A stretch of 64,000 nucleotides of DNA. Source: Moringa oleifera (lineage: Eukaryota > Streptophyta > Magnoliopsida > Brassicales > Moringaceae). The first letter of the stretch is position 1, and each line of letters opens with the position of its first letter. The position numbers and the translations under genes are program-made. Below the pieces are notes generated by a model. It was not told the origin of the DNA, did not search any database, and worked only from the letters and a program-made list of their open reading frames with translations. The stretch spans positions 10,545,001-10,609,000 of the forward strand of contig JAJFZO010000049.1 in assembly GCA_021397835.1 (NCBI GenBank). Direction: 5' to 3'. This document shows, one piece after another, positions 36,650 to 47,713 of the stretch.

Positions 36650-39600
36650 TTGATTACTACCTTAAAAAATACTCAAACCCACAATCCTTCATCATTGTCT
36701 CGAGTATATGCAAGATGATGCTCATCCATTTGGTCAAATAAATCAGCAGGTGGCAAATTATTACAAAAAGACATGTGCTTCATACTAATATCGCATAAAT
36801 CATCATCTTCATCATGGTCTTTTAAAGGTGTTGACAGTACTATAGACCATTTGGCATCAATCGGATCTTCAATATAAAATACTTGTCTTACTTGTGAAGC
36901 CAATATAAACTGATCATTTTTATGTCAAATTCGATTGAGATCAACTAGCACAACTCCTAAATCATCAACTTTAACATCACTACTATTCTTAATCCGATCA
37001 CATTTGAAAACTGAAACTCTGAACGTTGTATAATCTAGTTCCCATATTTCTTGTATAACTCCATAGAATGACAAATCACCATATATTGGATTTTTATCCT
37101 TAGCACTGGAGATTTGCATGGTGTTGGCAACTAGAGTGACACCACTATTTTGATGGATCCTAGAGTTATCTCGTTGCTTTGTGTAAAAGCAACAACCGTT
37201 GATGATATATCTTGGATACTTGATTATTGTGGATCGAGGACCATGAGCAATCCATCGTAGTGTTGATGAGACATTATGATTGGATAATAAAAGTTCATTC
37301 TCAATCTGTATCATAACATATATTAGACGAACCATATTAAAAATAAATTTAATGTCTAGACAACAATAAGTATTCTTACCTGTGTGCGTAACCAATTACT
37401 TAAGGTTCGATTTTGTTCGTCATGTAACAATTTGAGTTGTTTTGACTTAATAGAATTGTCGACCTTTAACTGATTTAAATGCTCACTGCATGTTAAGAAT
37501 AAATCATCAAATAATAATTCAAATATTATTTCATATAATAATAAACAATGAGTCATAAAATTTAATTACCTTATATATGGTTGAACTTCACTCGTATTCA
37601 TCAAAACATACAAATGCGCTTGATGAATGAGGTCATTATCAGCTTTCTCAACAGTTCCACTAGTTAGAGCTTTTCCTTTCCGAGTTGAATGACCAAATAC
37701 ATTCTTTCATGGGGGAATTCTAATAATATTCATACCAGATAAATAGTCAACACAGAATTCTAATGCCTTTTCTGCAATATACGACTCAGCAATACTACTC
37801 TCAGGTTTATTACGAGTTCGAACATAACCCTTTAACACTTTCATGTATCTTTCAAATGGGTATATCCATCGTAAATACACGAGACCACATAATTTTACTT
37901 CCTTGATAAGATGAACAGTGAGGTGGACCATAATATCAAAAAAGCTGGGAGGAAAGTACTTCTCAAGCAAACAAAGTGTTGTGACAAGTTCGTTTTGAAT
38001 TCCATTTAACTTTGACACATCCACCACCTTTTGGCATAACAAATTGAAGAACATGCAAAGTCTAATGGGAGCATATCTAACATGTTTGGGTAACACACCT
38101 CATAAAGCAATAGGTAAAAGTTGTTGCATTAGGATGTGACAATCATGCGACTTCAACCCATATAGTTTCAAGTCGTCCATGAATACTAGATTTCTGATGT
38201 TCGAAGAATACCCATCTGGGACCTTAATCTCACTGAAAACTTTGCAAAATATTTTTTTTTCTTCCCTAGATAAAGTGTAGCATGCAGGTGGTAGAAATGT
38301 ATGATTACCGCGAACTTTTGGTTCCAACTCAAACCTTAACCCCATGTATTTCAAATCCATTCTTGAAGCGAATATGTCTTTAGATTTTTCTGGAATATCA
38401 AGCAATGTCCCAAGAAGGCTATCACAAATATTTTTTTCAATGTGTATGACATCTAGAATATGTATGATATGCATGGACTTCCACTATGGTAAGTCAAAGA
38501 AAATCGACCTCTTTTTCCAACACTGTGTAACAACATCTTCTTTACCCATTGTACTTCGTTTCTTCGACTTTCCCCATGAATTTACTAAACATTGAACTTT
38601 GTGAAAGACTTCTTCACTGCTTAATGGTTGGGGAGCAATTCTAAATTCTTGTTCGCCATTGAAGGCCTTTTTCTGTCTGTGATAAGCATGATGCCATGGT
38701 AAGAATCTCTTATGTCCAACATATGACATCTTTTTATTATATTTTAAGTGACTAGCTTGGGTATTCTCAGCATAGATAGGACAAGCATAATACCTTTTAA
38801 CAGTGCAACCAGATAAATTACCAGATGCAGAAAAATCTTTGATTATCCATAACAAAACAGCTTTCAAGTTAAATGGCTCATTACGGTACGCATCATGTAC
38901 TTTTACACCTATTTCCCATAACATTTTTAAGTCTTCTATAAGCGGAGCCAAGTAGACATTGATATCATTACCAGGTTGTTTAGGACCTGATATTAGTAAC
39001 ATCAACATCATGAACTTTCTCTTCATTGTTAACCATGGCGGTAAATTATAGTTCACCATAATCACTGGCCAGCAACTATATCAACTACTCAATGTACTAT
39101 GTGGATTAATCCCATCTGCTGATATAGCAAGCCTTAAGTTTCTTGTCTTTGAAGCAAACTCTGGCCACATGTAGTCAACCAATTTCCATGATGGTGTATC
39201 CGATGGATGCCTCAACTGACCATCAATTTTCTTTTTATTTGAAAGCCATGTAAGGTGTTTTGATATTTCAAAACTTTTGAACATTCTTCTAAATCTTGGT
39301 ATTGGTGAAAACTACCACAACACCATAGCAGGCACACTAGTTTTTATTTTGTTACCGTTTTTCATTACTTTTCATCTTGAAAGTCCACAAGTTGGACATT
39401 GAATGTCATCTTGAAACTCCTTTCGATATAATATGCAATAATTTGGACAGGCATGAATCTTTTGATACTCTATGCCTAATGCATTTAATGTTTTCTTGGC
39501 ATCATACATGGATGTAGGAATTTCATTATTATCAAGAAATATTTCGGCAATCAAATTTAAAATATCACTGAATTTTTGATCGAACTAACCATATTTTGCC

Positions 39601-40052
39601 TTCAAATTGTACAATTTAACTAGAGCAGATAATTTAGTAAACTTCACTGATCCAGAATACAGATGTTTCTTAGCATCACAAAGTAATTTGTCAAAGTGGT
39701 TATGATTACTATCATACTCTGCAAATTCCTTTTGTACCATTTCTACAGTATTATCAACTTCTTCAATGTGTTCTACCTCCCTAACAACCTTAGCATTCTT
39801 ACTAGTAGAAGACCCAACAATACTACTTTCTCCGTGCCATATCCAGTTTTGATAGCTGTTATCAACTCCATATACATATAAATTATTTCGTATCTCATAT
39901 GGCGTATGACGCTTCATGTTGCCATATTTAATACATGGACACCGAACTAATTCAGGTTTATCACTATTCTGAACAGCATAATCTAAAAAGTTATTCACCT
40001 TTACATCATATGCCTCTGATCTTCTATCAACAAACATCCAAGTTTTATCCAT
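36650..40052 (-). pseudogene. TNP2-type CACTA transposase (CACTA-2), lightly decayed
   Basis: Starts MDKTWMFVDRRSEAY. Domains: transposase-associated N-terminus with VRCPCIKYGNMKRH (40052-39585); CPNYCILYRKEF, CPTCGLSR and VDYMWPEFASKTRNLRL (39554-39100); the DDE-region motif SADGINPHS (near 39115) and VNYNLPPWLTMKRKFMM (39065-38484, 193 codons open); LYGLKSHDCHILMQQLLP (38474-38100); DUF4218-like (38096-37707; YFPPSFFDIMVHLTVHL, RWIYPFERYM); DUF4216-like (37395-36925; YIINGCCFYTKQRD, YGVIQEIWELDY). A late piece is EDPIDAKWSIVLSTP (near 36860). Introns lie near 37560 and 37330. About eight stops break the main frame, mostly at former Trp codons (after KAKYG, LSR, LSS). That is fewer than in the other two elements, so this is the youngest copy here. 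Confidence 0.9.
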
Positions 40053-40965
40053 TCTGAAATTTAAAAGACATTTAATTATTTACTTTTCAAGCATCTAATA
40101 TACTAAGTGAAATTTAAATAAACGAATAATAACTATTTAATTAATCAATACAAAAAGTTAACGAAAGCATCTAATTAACTAACTACTAAATTAATTCAAA
40201 TTTAAATAACATTTAATTATTTACCTTACAAGCATCAAATTTATTAATTAAAATTTAAATACATAATTAATAAGTATTTAGTTAATTAAAATATAGTCAA
40301 TATTTAATTAACATCTAATTTACTATATAAGCACTTAACTACCTAGTAACCTAATTAGTATGTAAATAACATGTAATTTTTTGCTTCACAAGCATTTAAT
40401 TTATTAATATTAGCTAATTAAATGATTAATAATTAATTAGTTAATTAAAATACGGTAAATTAATTATCATCTAATTAATTACTACACAAGCATCTAACTA
40501 GCGAGTAACTTAATTGATTAAAATTTAAATAACATTTAATGGTTTATATTATAAGCATATAATTAACTAATTATCTATTTAAAATTTAACTAAATATATT
40601 AATTTATTTAACAATAAAATCAATATAATTAAATTTGACAAAATATACCAATTAATCTTACGTAAAAAAATTAATTCAAACATAAATTCATCTACACCTA
40701 ATATATAATTAATTTATCAGAATATAAATTCATCTAATTAACATTTACTTAATTTATCAATTAATCTAAAAATTTTAATAATTATGAAATAATAAATATA
40801 TCAGTATATATCCATTCATACTAAATATGTTCATCAAAATATACTAATGAAAAAAAAACTCAAATTTCATCAATTAATAACAATTCACCTAACACACTTA
40901 ATAAAAAATTTCTCAAAATAATATACATTCTCAATACATTTTTTAAACCATATTTAATCAAAATT
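40053..40965. other. AT-rich leader/spacer upstream of CACTA-2 transposase
   Basis: Very AT-rich with repeated short AATTAAC, CATTTAATTA and AAGCATCTAA-like words at irregular spacing. On minus this would be promoter, leader or first intron of the transposase gene. No distinct regulatory motif is claimed. Confidence 0.55.
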
Positions 40966-41274
40966 ATGAAACATAAATTTCGTAAAAAAATTTCAAATCT
41001 ATACCAAAATATTTACATATGTTTGAATCCCAAAGATGAACGAATGGAGGGGGAGGGTGCGACTAGATTGAGGCAAATGAGAGAGGAAGAAGCAAGGAGA
41101 GAGGTAGTGTCACTAGTAACCCAGCAGCTGGCTGGTCTACCTGCTTCTGGACAGAGACCAAAGAGGAGAGGGCCGAAAAGGCTACCAGCAGCTATCCCAT
41201 CTGCTTTTAGACAGACAACAGATAAAAGAATGGCCGGAGAAAGGCTGTACGGCTGTGCAGCTGCTTCTGGATAG
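40966..41274 (+). other. Unrecognised short ORF, 102 codons
   Basis: An open plus frame, GC-richer than the AT-rich DNA before it, with basic and Ala/Gly-rich composition (MEGEGATRLRQMREEEARRE; later QRPKRRGPKR). No domain is recognised. It lies between the transposase leader and the inner subterminal repeats. It could be a captured scrap or chance. I do not claim it is a gene. Confidence 0.25.
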
Positions 41275-41384
41275 TTTGTGAAGAGGAGAATTCTGACCTA
41301 GAGAGGAAAAATTACACGGGAGGTTATGGCGGGCTCTAAAAAACAATTTAGGATCCCGACCTTAAAAAGCAAGGTAGGATATCC

Positions 41385-41515
41385 TTTAACGTCAGTTATT
41401 CCATAACTAGCATTAAAGGTTCAAATTTTCTGGCCTTCAACACCAGTTATTCTAGAACTGGCGTTGAAGGTCACTGACTTCAACGCTAGTTCTGGTATAA
41501 CTGGCGTTGAAGGCC
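41385..41515. repeat. Inner copy of CACTA-2 right subterminal repeats
   Basis: Three inverted units of the form TTTAACGTCAGTTATTCC / AACTAGCATTAAAG and CTTCAACACCAGTTATTC / AACTGGCGTTGAAGG. They match in form the array at 45185-45480, although they lie 3.7 kb inside the element. The captured host DNA begins right after the last unit. Confidence 0.85.
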
Positions 41516-41646
41516 AGAGAATTTAAAATCATCACTTATTGTCTGATATGTAAGTGTAAGAGAATTTGAAATCATCATCACTCCACGTTCATGGCCACTA
41601 CTACAGTTTTCATAGAGTTTCAGCAGCACATATTTTCTTTTGTTAG

Positions 41647-42919
41647 GAAAGTGGCTGGGTAGTGGACAGATACGATGTAACTGGGCAACAAAAGGTGCTG
41701 GAACCAATGAGGACAAGCAAAGTTCTGATGCCAAAAGTGTGGTAGAACTGACCAATGGCTCATCAGGTGCATTTATTGTATTATGGATGATATTTTCTCA
41801 CTCTAAAACATTGAAAATCAAAAATTTCTTGTTGATTATTTCCATGCCTTGGATGTATTGCACTCTTTTTGGCTTTTTATCTTGTTAGTCTACGTTGTGA
41901 TTCTGCTTTGTGTGGATGAAATGGTTGTGTAATGGCTTGAAATATGTGTCTGTGGGTGTTAACCTTGTTGATCAGTGAGCTGATATTTGTAACCTTCCAT
42001 GTGCAGAAAATGGAAAAGAGACAACAAATAGTGAGGCTCCTGAAAACAATCCCTAGTACACTACTGTTTATGTTGGCAATCTTGCTCTAGAGGTAAGAAA
42101 CCATCATTTGTCTACCAACTTTCTTCCCAATTGTGTGTGTGCGCATGTGTTAGAGACAGAAAAGAGAGATGCATTTTGGAATTTGTACTTTTCAATCTGA
42201 AAGTTTAGAAGGATAGGAAAAACTTTTCTGATTATCCAGTGTCATGTTTCTCAAAGGTGAACTTACAACTAATTTAACTTGTTATGTTTTTCTACTCTGC
42301 AGGTTACCCAGCTTGATCTTCACCGCCATTTCCATGCCCTTGGTGCCGAAGTGATTGAGGAGGTTCGAGTTCAGAGAGACAAAGGTTTTGGTTTTATGAG
42401 ATACAACACTCATGCTGAGGCAGCTCTGGTAATTCAAATGGGAAATTCCCAGTAATTTCTGTGTGGCAAACAAATTAAGGTACAGTTTTTCTTGCTTGTG
42501 CAACTTGTATGTATAAGTACTAAAAGAGTGTCAACTCCTCGATTATAATAAAGTTTGGTAATTGTTTTCATGTTCATATATATTTATGCATTGATGTGGG
42601 GTCCTGTAGTGATTGTTATGTTTTCCCTTTTGTGATTGTAGTGCTCTTGGGCAGCAAGCCCACCCCACTTAGAACTAGTTCAAACCCACTTTCTCCCCTC
42701 GCTGCTGCATTGTTACCAAGGCTTTTAGCCACTGACCTCTTAGCATACGAAAGAAAACTAGCCATGAGCAAGATGGGTGGTGTCCATGCCCTGATGCAGG
42801 GACAACATCCTCTGAAGCAGGCCCCAATAGGAGTGGGTGCTGCTGGAGCAAGCCAGGCAATATATGATGGTAGGTTTTAGAATGTTGCCGCAGCCCAGCA
42901 GCTTATGTACTACCAGTGA
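41647..42919 (+). pseudogene. UBP1: Captured UBP1-type RNA-binding protein gene, last four exons
   Basis: UBP1 proteins are plant nuclear/stress-granule proteins with three RRMs that bind U-rich RNA. Four exons are kept with introns. 41647-41766 reads [18 protein letters not shown], then [15 protein letters not shown]. 42007-42092 reads TTVYVGNLALE-like VYVGNLALE. 42303-42479 reads [20 protein letters not shown] and the RNP1 motif KGFGFMRY. 42642-42919 reads DLLAYERKLAMSKMGGVHAL, GAAGASQAIYDG and AAAQQLMYYQ followed by TGA, the usual C-terminus. AG/GT borders are present at each internal splice site. Disabling changes: CAG-to-TAG before YTTVYV, a stop at MGNSQ-TAA, and a lost G after CSWG (42650). 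It runs opposite to the element's own genes. The first two RRMs are not present. Confidence 0.92.
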
Positions 42920-43175
42920 TTGTAAGAATTTGGCTTCAATGCCCCACAACGTACAAAACCTAGATAATACAAAGCAAATATGGAAAACACTCATCTTTCT
43001 TAACCAAAGCATTTCATATTCCAGGAATTAATCATGTCTCTGCCTATATATTTCAGGTGTTAATTTAAGTCCAAAAAATGTTAAAAGAAGGAAGACCTTC
43101 CCTCCCCCCCCCCCCAAAAAAAGAACCTACGATAGAACTAAAGAAAACAGAATAGCTAATACCCAGTGGACTCAC
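42920..43175. other. Captured DNA downstream of UBP1 stop
   Basis: Begins with what should be the UBP1 3' untranslated region (TTGTAAGAATTTGGCTTCAA). A C-run followed by an A-run lies at about 43105-43122. On minus the right edge is intron following the donor of the next feature. Confidence 0.55.
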
Positions 43176-43418
43176 CATCATACCTCAATAGCCATTCTAG
43201 AGCTTTCCCTTGAACCATGTGTACTTGATTTATGTCCCAGTTTCCATCTGACTTCTGATTGTTAAGCCTCAAATGAGCTTTGCTGCCTGGCAGAAGATGA
43301 GGAATCCTAATTTGTCCACCCAAATGATCACCAGAGGATAGGCCAGTGCTTCTTACCCTTGATAGTAGAGACATTAAATTGCCTGATTGAATTGTCACAT
43401 TTAACTTTAGTGTATTGG
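43176..43418 (-). pseudogene. Second captured exon, unidentified gene, opposite strand to UBP1
   Basis: A 243-bp stretch (81 codons) fully open on minus. It is preceded by a polypyrimidine-poor but clear acceptor (AAATTTTACAG) and followed by the strong donor GTGAGT at 43175. Both borders fall in the same codon phase. The encoded peptide contains LNVTIQSGNLMSLLSRVRST, GGQIRIPHLLPGSKAHLRLN and HMVQGKALEWLLRYDG. I do not recognise the protein. The absence of stops over 81 codons in an AT-rich element and the paired splice sites support a real host exon. It could belong to the donor locus neighbour of UBP1 or to a separate capture. Confidence 0.6.
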
Positions 43419-44874
43419 CTGTAAAATTTTATTTTAGAACTTTTTAGGCAAGCAAGATTCTAGTTCAAAATAGAGCCTCTATGAAGGAAAGGATTGGCCC
43501 ACTGAATATCTCTGGTGCATTACAGAGGCAGCTATAACGACGGAAAGTGAAAATAGGTAGAAGCAGAAGTTGTGATCATGAGACTTGGTTACTCAAAAAA
43601 ATGTTGCGGATTCTCTATTCTTGCGTTAGTTACTTTCGAATTACAAAATTTTGTAAAATTGCCTTGGAACAAAATCAAGGCTTGGTGAAACTTTTATCTT
43701 TCTATTCTGTTATGTTTCTTCCCCCTCCTGGCCTTATGATTAAATTGCCTGCAAGCCCTCTATATTGAGAAAGAACTAAATAGATGTGAATTTTGTGTGG
43801 AATGTTAACATTATGATAGAACAATTGAGAATGAAAAGCTCTGGTAAATTTCATTTTTATTCTAGAAATTAGGGTCCTAAGATTCTATTAAGACTACCCC
43901 AGCTGTAATTGAAGTAGAGGCACAAAATGTGAGTGAACAACAGAGTAATCAACGGGGTTTAGTGGAAAAATGTATCTGTCTGAAGGGTTCTACAGTCAGT
44001 TGGATCTTTAGTGGTAAATGCTTCAGCTAAATTCTGTCAAAAATCACTGCTATACCAATGTGAATAATGTTTAGTTAGTTTTCAAAAATTTATTAGGGAT
44101 ACTATCGAAATATAATCTCTATTTTTCTCTGTATGCGTACATTTACATTTTTCTCTAAGGATTTTCCAATTGTGATTGAGAAAAATTTCCTTAAGCTATT
44201 AAAATTGGAACTCTTATATGCTACTAATCAAGAGACTTCTAGTGCAAAAATAATTATGTCATTTAAGGACCATAAATTCCTTGCCACTTCTTCTTTTTTC
44301 TTTTTTAAGCTAAAAGTCCAAATTCAGCCATTGCTTTGACATGTTATGCTAATTGCTAAGAATCATCTGTACCTAACATAAATACATAGCCACTGCAGCA
44401 TCAATAAATTCTAGCCTAGCAGTATGCAAAGACAAGAGAACAGAGCTTGACTTCAATCTCATTATGGTCATTTTGATTATCGGCAGAACAGAATGCTAGA
44501 AAACAAGAAAAAACATGAACCCAGAAGCTCTAAATTTCCAATTTTGTGGGATAACTAACTTCTTTCTAGCAGAGTTCACCTTAAACTTTCGTTATCTCAT
44601 ATGCCAAAAACCATTGAATGAGAAAAATCTACATACTTTATTTTCCATTCCCATTTTCTTAACTTGTCCCAAAAGCCAAAACTGAATGATGCTCAAACCT
44701 AAGTATATACAAAAAAAACAAAACTTAATCAAACAGAATTGAGAATTTATGAAGGCCTACAAAAACTTCAAGCAAAAACAAGCATAAAAGCATAGAGAAA
44801 GAAGCAAGGAAATTGAAAGAGGACTGTGTCGTCTAAGCAGAAGAGTCCTAATCGGGAATCTGGTGGTTGCTATA
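43419..44874. other. Remaining captured DNA, no gene identified
   Basis: About 1.45 kb of moderate composition unlike the AT-rich element core. Short ORFs exist (73 codons at 43547, 68 at 44133), but they have no recognised domain and could be chance. It probably contains intron or untranslated sequence of the captured genes. Confidence 0.5.
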
Positions 44875-45130
44875 GCTTCTTGCAGCAGCATCGGCCACTG
44901 CTGCTTATAGTAGAAGCTGTAGCAATGGCTGTCATTGCTGCTGTAGGCAGCCGTCGCTGCTGCAAGAAGCAACAAAAATGATTGCTGCTGCTGTAACCAG
45001 TCATTGCTGCTGTAAGAAGCAACAACAGCAGCAATCGTTGCTACAGCTGTAAGTAACCGTCACTGTTGCAAGAAGCAGCAACAACGACTGCTGCTGCTGC
45101 GGTTGCTATAGCGGTTGCTGCTACAACAGA
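44875..45130. repeat. CTG/CAG-rich repeat tract
   Basis: Irregular trinucleotide-rich sequence with repeated GTTGCTGCT, TGCTGTAAGAAGCAACAA and CAGCCGTCGCTGCTGCAAG units on both strands, about 250 bp. It lies just inside the right subterminal array. Both strands can form imperfect hairpins. Origin, captured or element-derived, is not clear. Confidence 0.7.
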
Positions 45131-45184
45131 TGCAACCGAATTAGGGCATGCCCAAAGTTGAAAGCCTGTGTGGCTCATCAGAGG

Positions 45185-45503
45185 TGGCAGCTATTTTGGC
45201 CTTTAACGCCAGTTCTTCAAAAGCTGGCATCAAAGGCTATATGTTTTAACGTCAGTTCCTTGATAACTGGCGTTAAATGCCAAATTGATGGATATTTTAA
45301 CGTCAGTTCTTTAGGAATTGACGTTAAATGTTTAAGTCATGGGTTTTTTAACACTAGTTCTTCTTTAATTGGCGTTAAAAACCTTACTTTTAATGACAGT
45401 TTTGGAATAACTGTCATCAAAGATGTAAATGAATCTTTTAATGACAGTTCTTTGAATAATTGTCATTAAATTGATGTCAGTTATTATAATTTTTGTAGTA
45501 GTG
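45185..45503. repeat. CACTA-2 right subterminal array and terminus
   Basis: About six inverted units: TTTAACGCCAGTTCTTC / AAGCTGGCATCAAAGG, TTTTAACGTCAGTTCC / AACTGGCGTTAAATG and so on. They shift toward the TTTTAATGACAGTT / AACTGTCATCAAAG type near the end, the same motif as at the left end. The terminus is ...TTTTTGTAGTAGTG at 45503. Confidence 0.92.
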
Positions 45504-45810
45504 ATGGTCCAATACTGAATAAATAAGTATTTCCTCTAATTGGAAGAAGATTCTCTTTGAAAAGTAGTTTTGTTCCATCCACTAAAGCTTGAAGAATTCC
45601 CAAAAGGCCGGCGTATTCAGGTCCAATATGTTGTTGTATCCTTGCAGATATTTCTCTTTCTAACCACACAATTACTAGTACACTCATTGTGATCCACAAT
45701 ACAGGAGTCAAAATAGGGACAAGCATCCATATGATTCCATAGACCTCTTTCAAAGATTCCAATCTGGAAAAAGAATTGATATCTTGCACTTCCATTGTAT
45801 CAATTATCAT
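45504..45810 (-). pseudogene. ndhA: ndhA exon 1, first part (plastid-derived)
   Basis: Starts [20 protein letters not shown] and is open for 102 codons to FSIGPS, where the ATG target copy and CACTA-2 begin. Landmarks are [20 protein letters not shown] and [15 protein letters not shown]. Four extra upstream codons extend the frame to 45822, but MIIDT is the usual start. With 32672-32425 it makes an exon of about 552 bp, the expected size. Confidence 0.93.
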
Positions 45811-46967
45811 TTTAACAATCAACTTTGCCCATAATGATATCTATGCTACCGAGTATCGTCATAATGTAAGCCAATTTCATTCTTTTAACTAGTTGAGGAA
45901 AATTAATAAAACTCAGTAGGTGAATTTTCCATCTCTAAAGAAATCCACTTTAATCCCCTATCAAAAAAATTCCCAATTCTCCTTTTGGGGCTTCGACTCT
46001 TACATAAAGCTCTTATTTCAACAATTCAAAAGTCGAAAATGGTTTTTTACTAATGAATCGATATTCAAAATCACTCCATTGTGGATCCCTTTTTCTATCA
46101 AAGCATCGAATTTCTAAATTCTCATAGGACCTCCTGGAATTCCTTCAAGAGCTTGTTGAATAAGTTTTATGGATTCCGTCATTTCCTTCATTCGCACTAC
46201 ATAATGAGCTAATGAATCTCCTTTTTTTTTTTGCCACTGGACTTCTCAATCAAATTCATCGTAAGACTCATAATGATCAACTTTACAAAGATCCCATTGT
46301 ATTTCGGACGCATGTAGCATTGGTCTGGATAAACCCTAATTTATTGCTTCTTTACCATCAATAATGCCCACTTCTTTAACTCATTCTAAAAGAATAAGAT
46401 TTCGTGTAATAAGTTTTTGATATTTAATAATCCCTGTTAAAAGTAATTGCAAAAATCCAAGCATTTATCTATCCAACCATGAGGTAGATCAGCCACTATT
46501 TCTCCAATACGAAAATAATTATGCATCATTCTCATACCAGTGGCAGCTTCGAATAGATCATATACTAATTCTCGTTCTCTGAAAATATAAAAAAAAGGAG
46601 TTCGTGCACCAATATTTGCCATAAAAAGGTGAAGCAATAGCAGATGAGAAGCTATACGACTCAATTTCAACATAATTACTCTAATATAGCTAGCTCTTTC
46701 AGGAACTTGAATATTTTCAAACTGCTCTGGTCCATTTATGGTTATTGCTTCTATGAACATAGTAGCTAAATAATCCTACCGTGTTACATAAGGCAGATAT
46801 TGTATAATTGTTCGATTTTTCGTAGTATTTTCCATTCCTCTGTGTAAATAACCAATAACATCTTCACCATTTAGAGTAATCATTAGACGAAGAACATCAT
46901 ACATTGATGGGTAGTGAGGGCATATATTGACTATCATAAGATCTTTTCCTGTTGTTGGTATATTCAT
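45811..46967 (-). pseudogene. ndhH: ndhH, NDH complex 49-kDa-type subunit (plastid-derived)
   Basis: Starts [20 protein letters not shown]. Visible parts are [14 protein letters not shown], a TAG for Trp after [44 protein letters not shown] and [16 protein letters not shown]. The C-terminal 40 percent is shifted and full of stops (for example EFRNSML, WEFF). Some residues just before GYLHRG are deleted (the segment DCEPIL). It is followed by ndhA as in the plastid operon. Confidence 0.93.
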
Positions 46968-47071
46968 AAGTTTTTCCTTGATTCATTCTTACATGAATTT
47001 AATTGTTAAAAATGAAAAGACGATCATCAAAATTCAAGATCTAATAAATTAACTAATTCAAAAATTTTAAA

Positions 47072-47328
47072 TTAACAATTTTTGAATTCCCAAATATCCA
47101 ACTGATTAATTAATTCTTTATAACGTTCTCTATTTTTCTTTGACAAATAAGACACCAGCCATTGACATTTCCCTAAAATTTTTCATAAACCTCTTTGAGA
47201 TAAATAGTCTTTTTTGTGAAATTCCAAATGTGAAATAAGTCTTTGTATCTTATAGGTGAAACTGAATACTTGAAATTCAATAGACCCACTTTTTTTTTTC
47301 TTGAATTGAGATGAGAATTTTTTATCAT
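47072..47328 (-). pseudogene. rps15: rps15, ribosomal protein S15 (plastid-derived)
   Basis: Minus strand starts [13 protein letters not shown] (shifted). Other parts are [20 protein letters not shown] (in another frame), [30 protein letters not shown] and LDIWEFKNC and TAA. The frame shifts at the A-run near 47290 and has a stop near 47180. The position between ycf1 and ndhH is normal. Confidence 0.88.
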
Positions 47329-47713
47329 AAAACAAAATTGCTCCTCCCCCCCTCCTTTTTTTTAAGGATATGCATTTTACCGATCAGTAATAATAATGCT
47401 AGCCATTTTTACACAATAATCTTAATTTAGTTATGAACTTTCTAATTTTATTAAATAAATTAATCAACCTGATTTTTTATTTGATTTGGATATGTATACA
47501 AAAAAAAAAAAAGAAGGATGTCATATTTCTTTAAAAGATAAAATGAAATTTTAGATTCTAAAATAAGAGGATTCCTTTTATTCATTTATGGATTTAATTG
47601 ATTTGTATGTCATTAAATTTGTACCATGTATCAGAATGGAATTTAAGACAATCCATGTGTGCAATATTTGTTTTCATGTATCCTAAAGTACATGATATGT
47701 AACAAAATGTATG
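47329..47713. other. rps15-ycf1 spacer (plastid-derived)
   Basis: AT-rich spacer of about 385 bp with a C-rich run at 47342-47354 and an A-run at about 47500. No gene is seen. Confidence 0.65.

Larger units (their letters stand above)
32673..45503 (-). mobile_element. CACTA-2: complete CACTA transposon with captured host DNA, 12.83 kb
   Basis: The left end, CACTACAAATAAAAGC, is at 32673. The right end, read inward on minus from 45503, is CACTACTACAAAAATTATAA. The left end lacks one TAC triplet relative to the right. ATG flanks both sides (32670-32672, 45504-45506), and ndhA is continuous across the joint. The minus strand carries a TNP2 transposase (40052 to about 36650) and a second gene ending in a C48 protease domain (about 36600 to 33426). 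Between the transposase 5' side and the right end lies captured host DNA (about 41516-45185) with UBP1 exons. Inverted TTTAATGACAGTT / AACTGTCATTAAA or TTTAACGCCAGTT / CTGGCGTTAAA motifs fill both subterminal zones. Confidence 0.95.

Noticed and set aside
41385..41515. Hairpins as a MITE or microRNA precursor
   Set aside because: The units match the element's own terminal array at 45185-45480, so they are better explained as CACTA-2 subterminal repeats.
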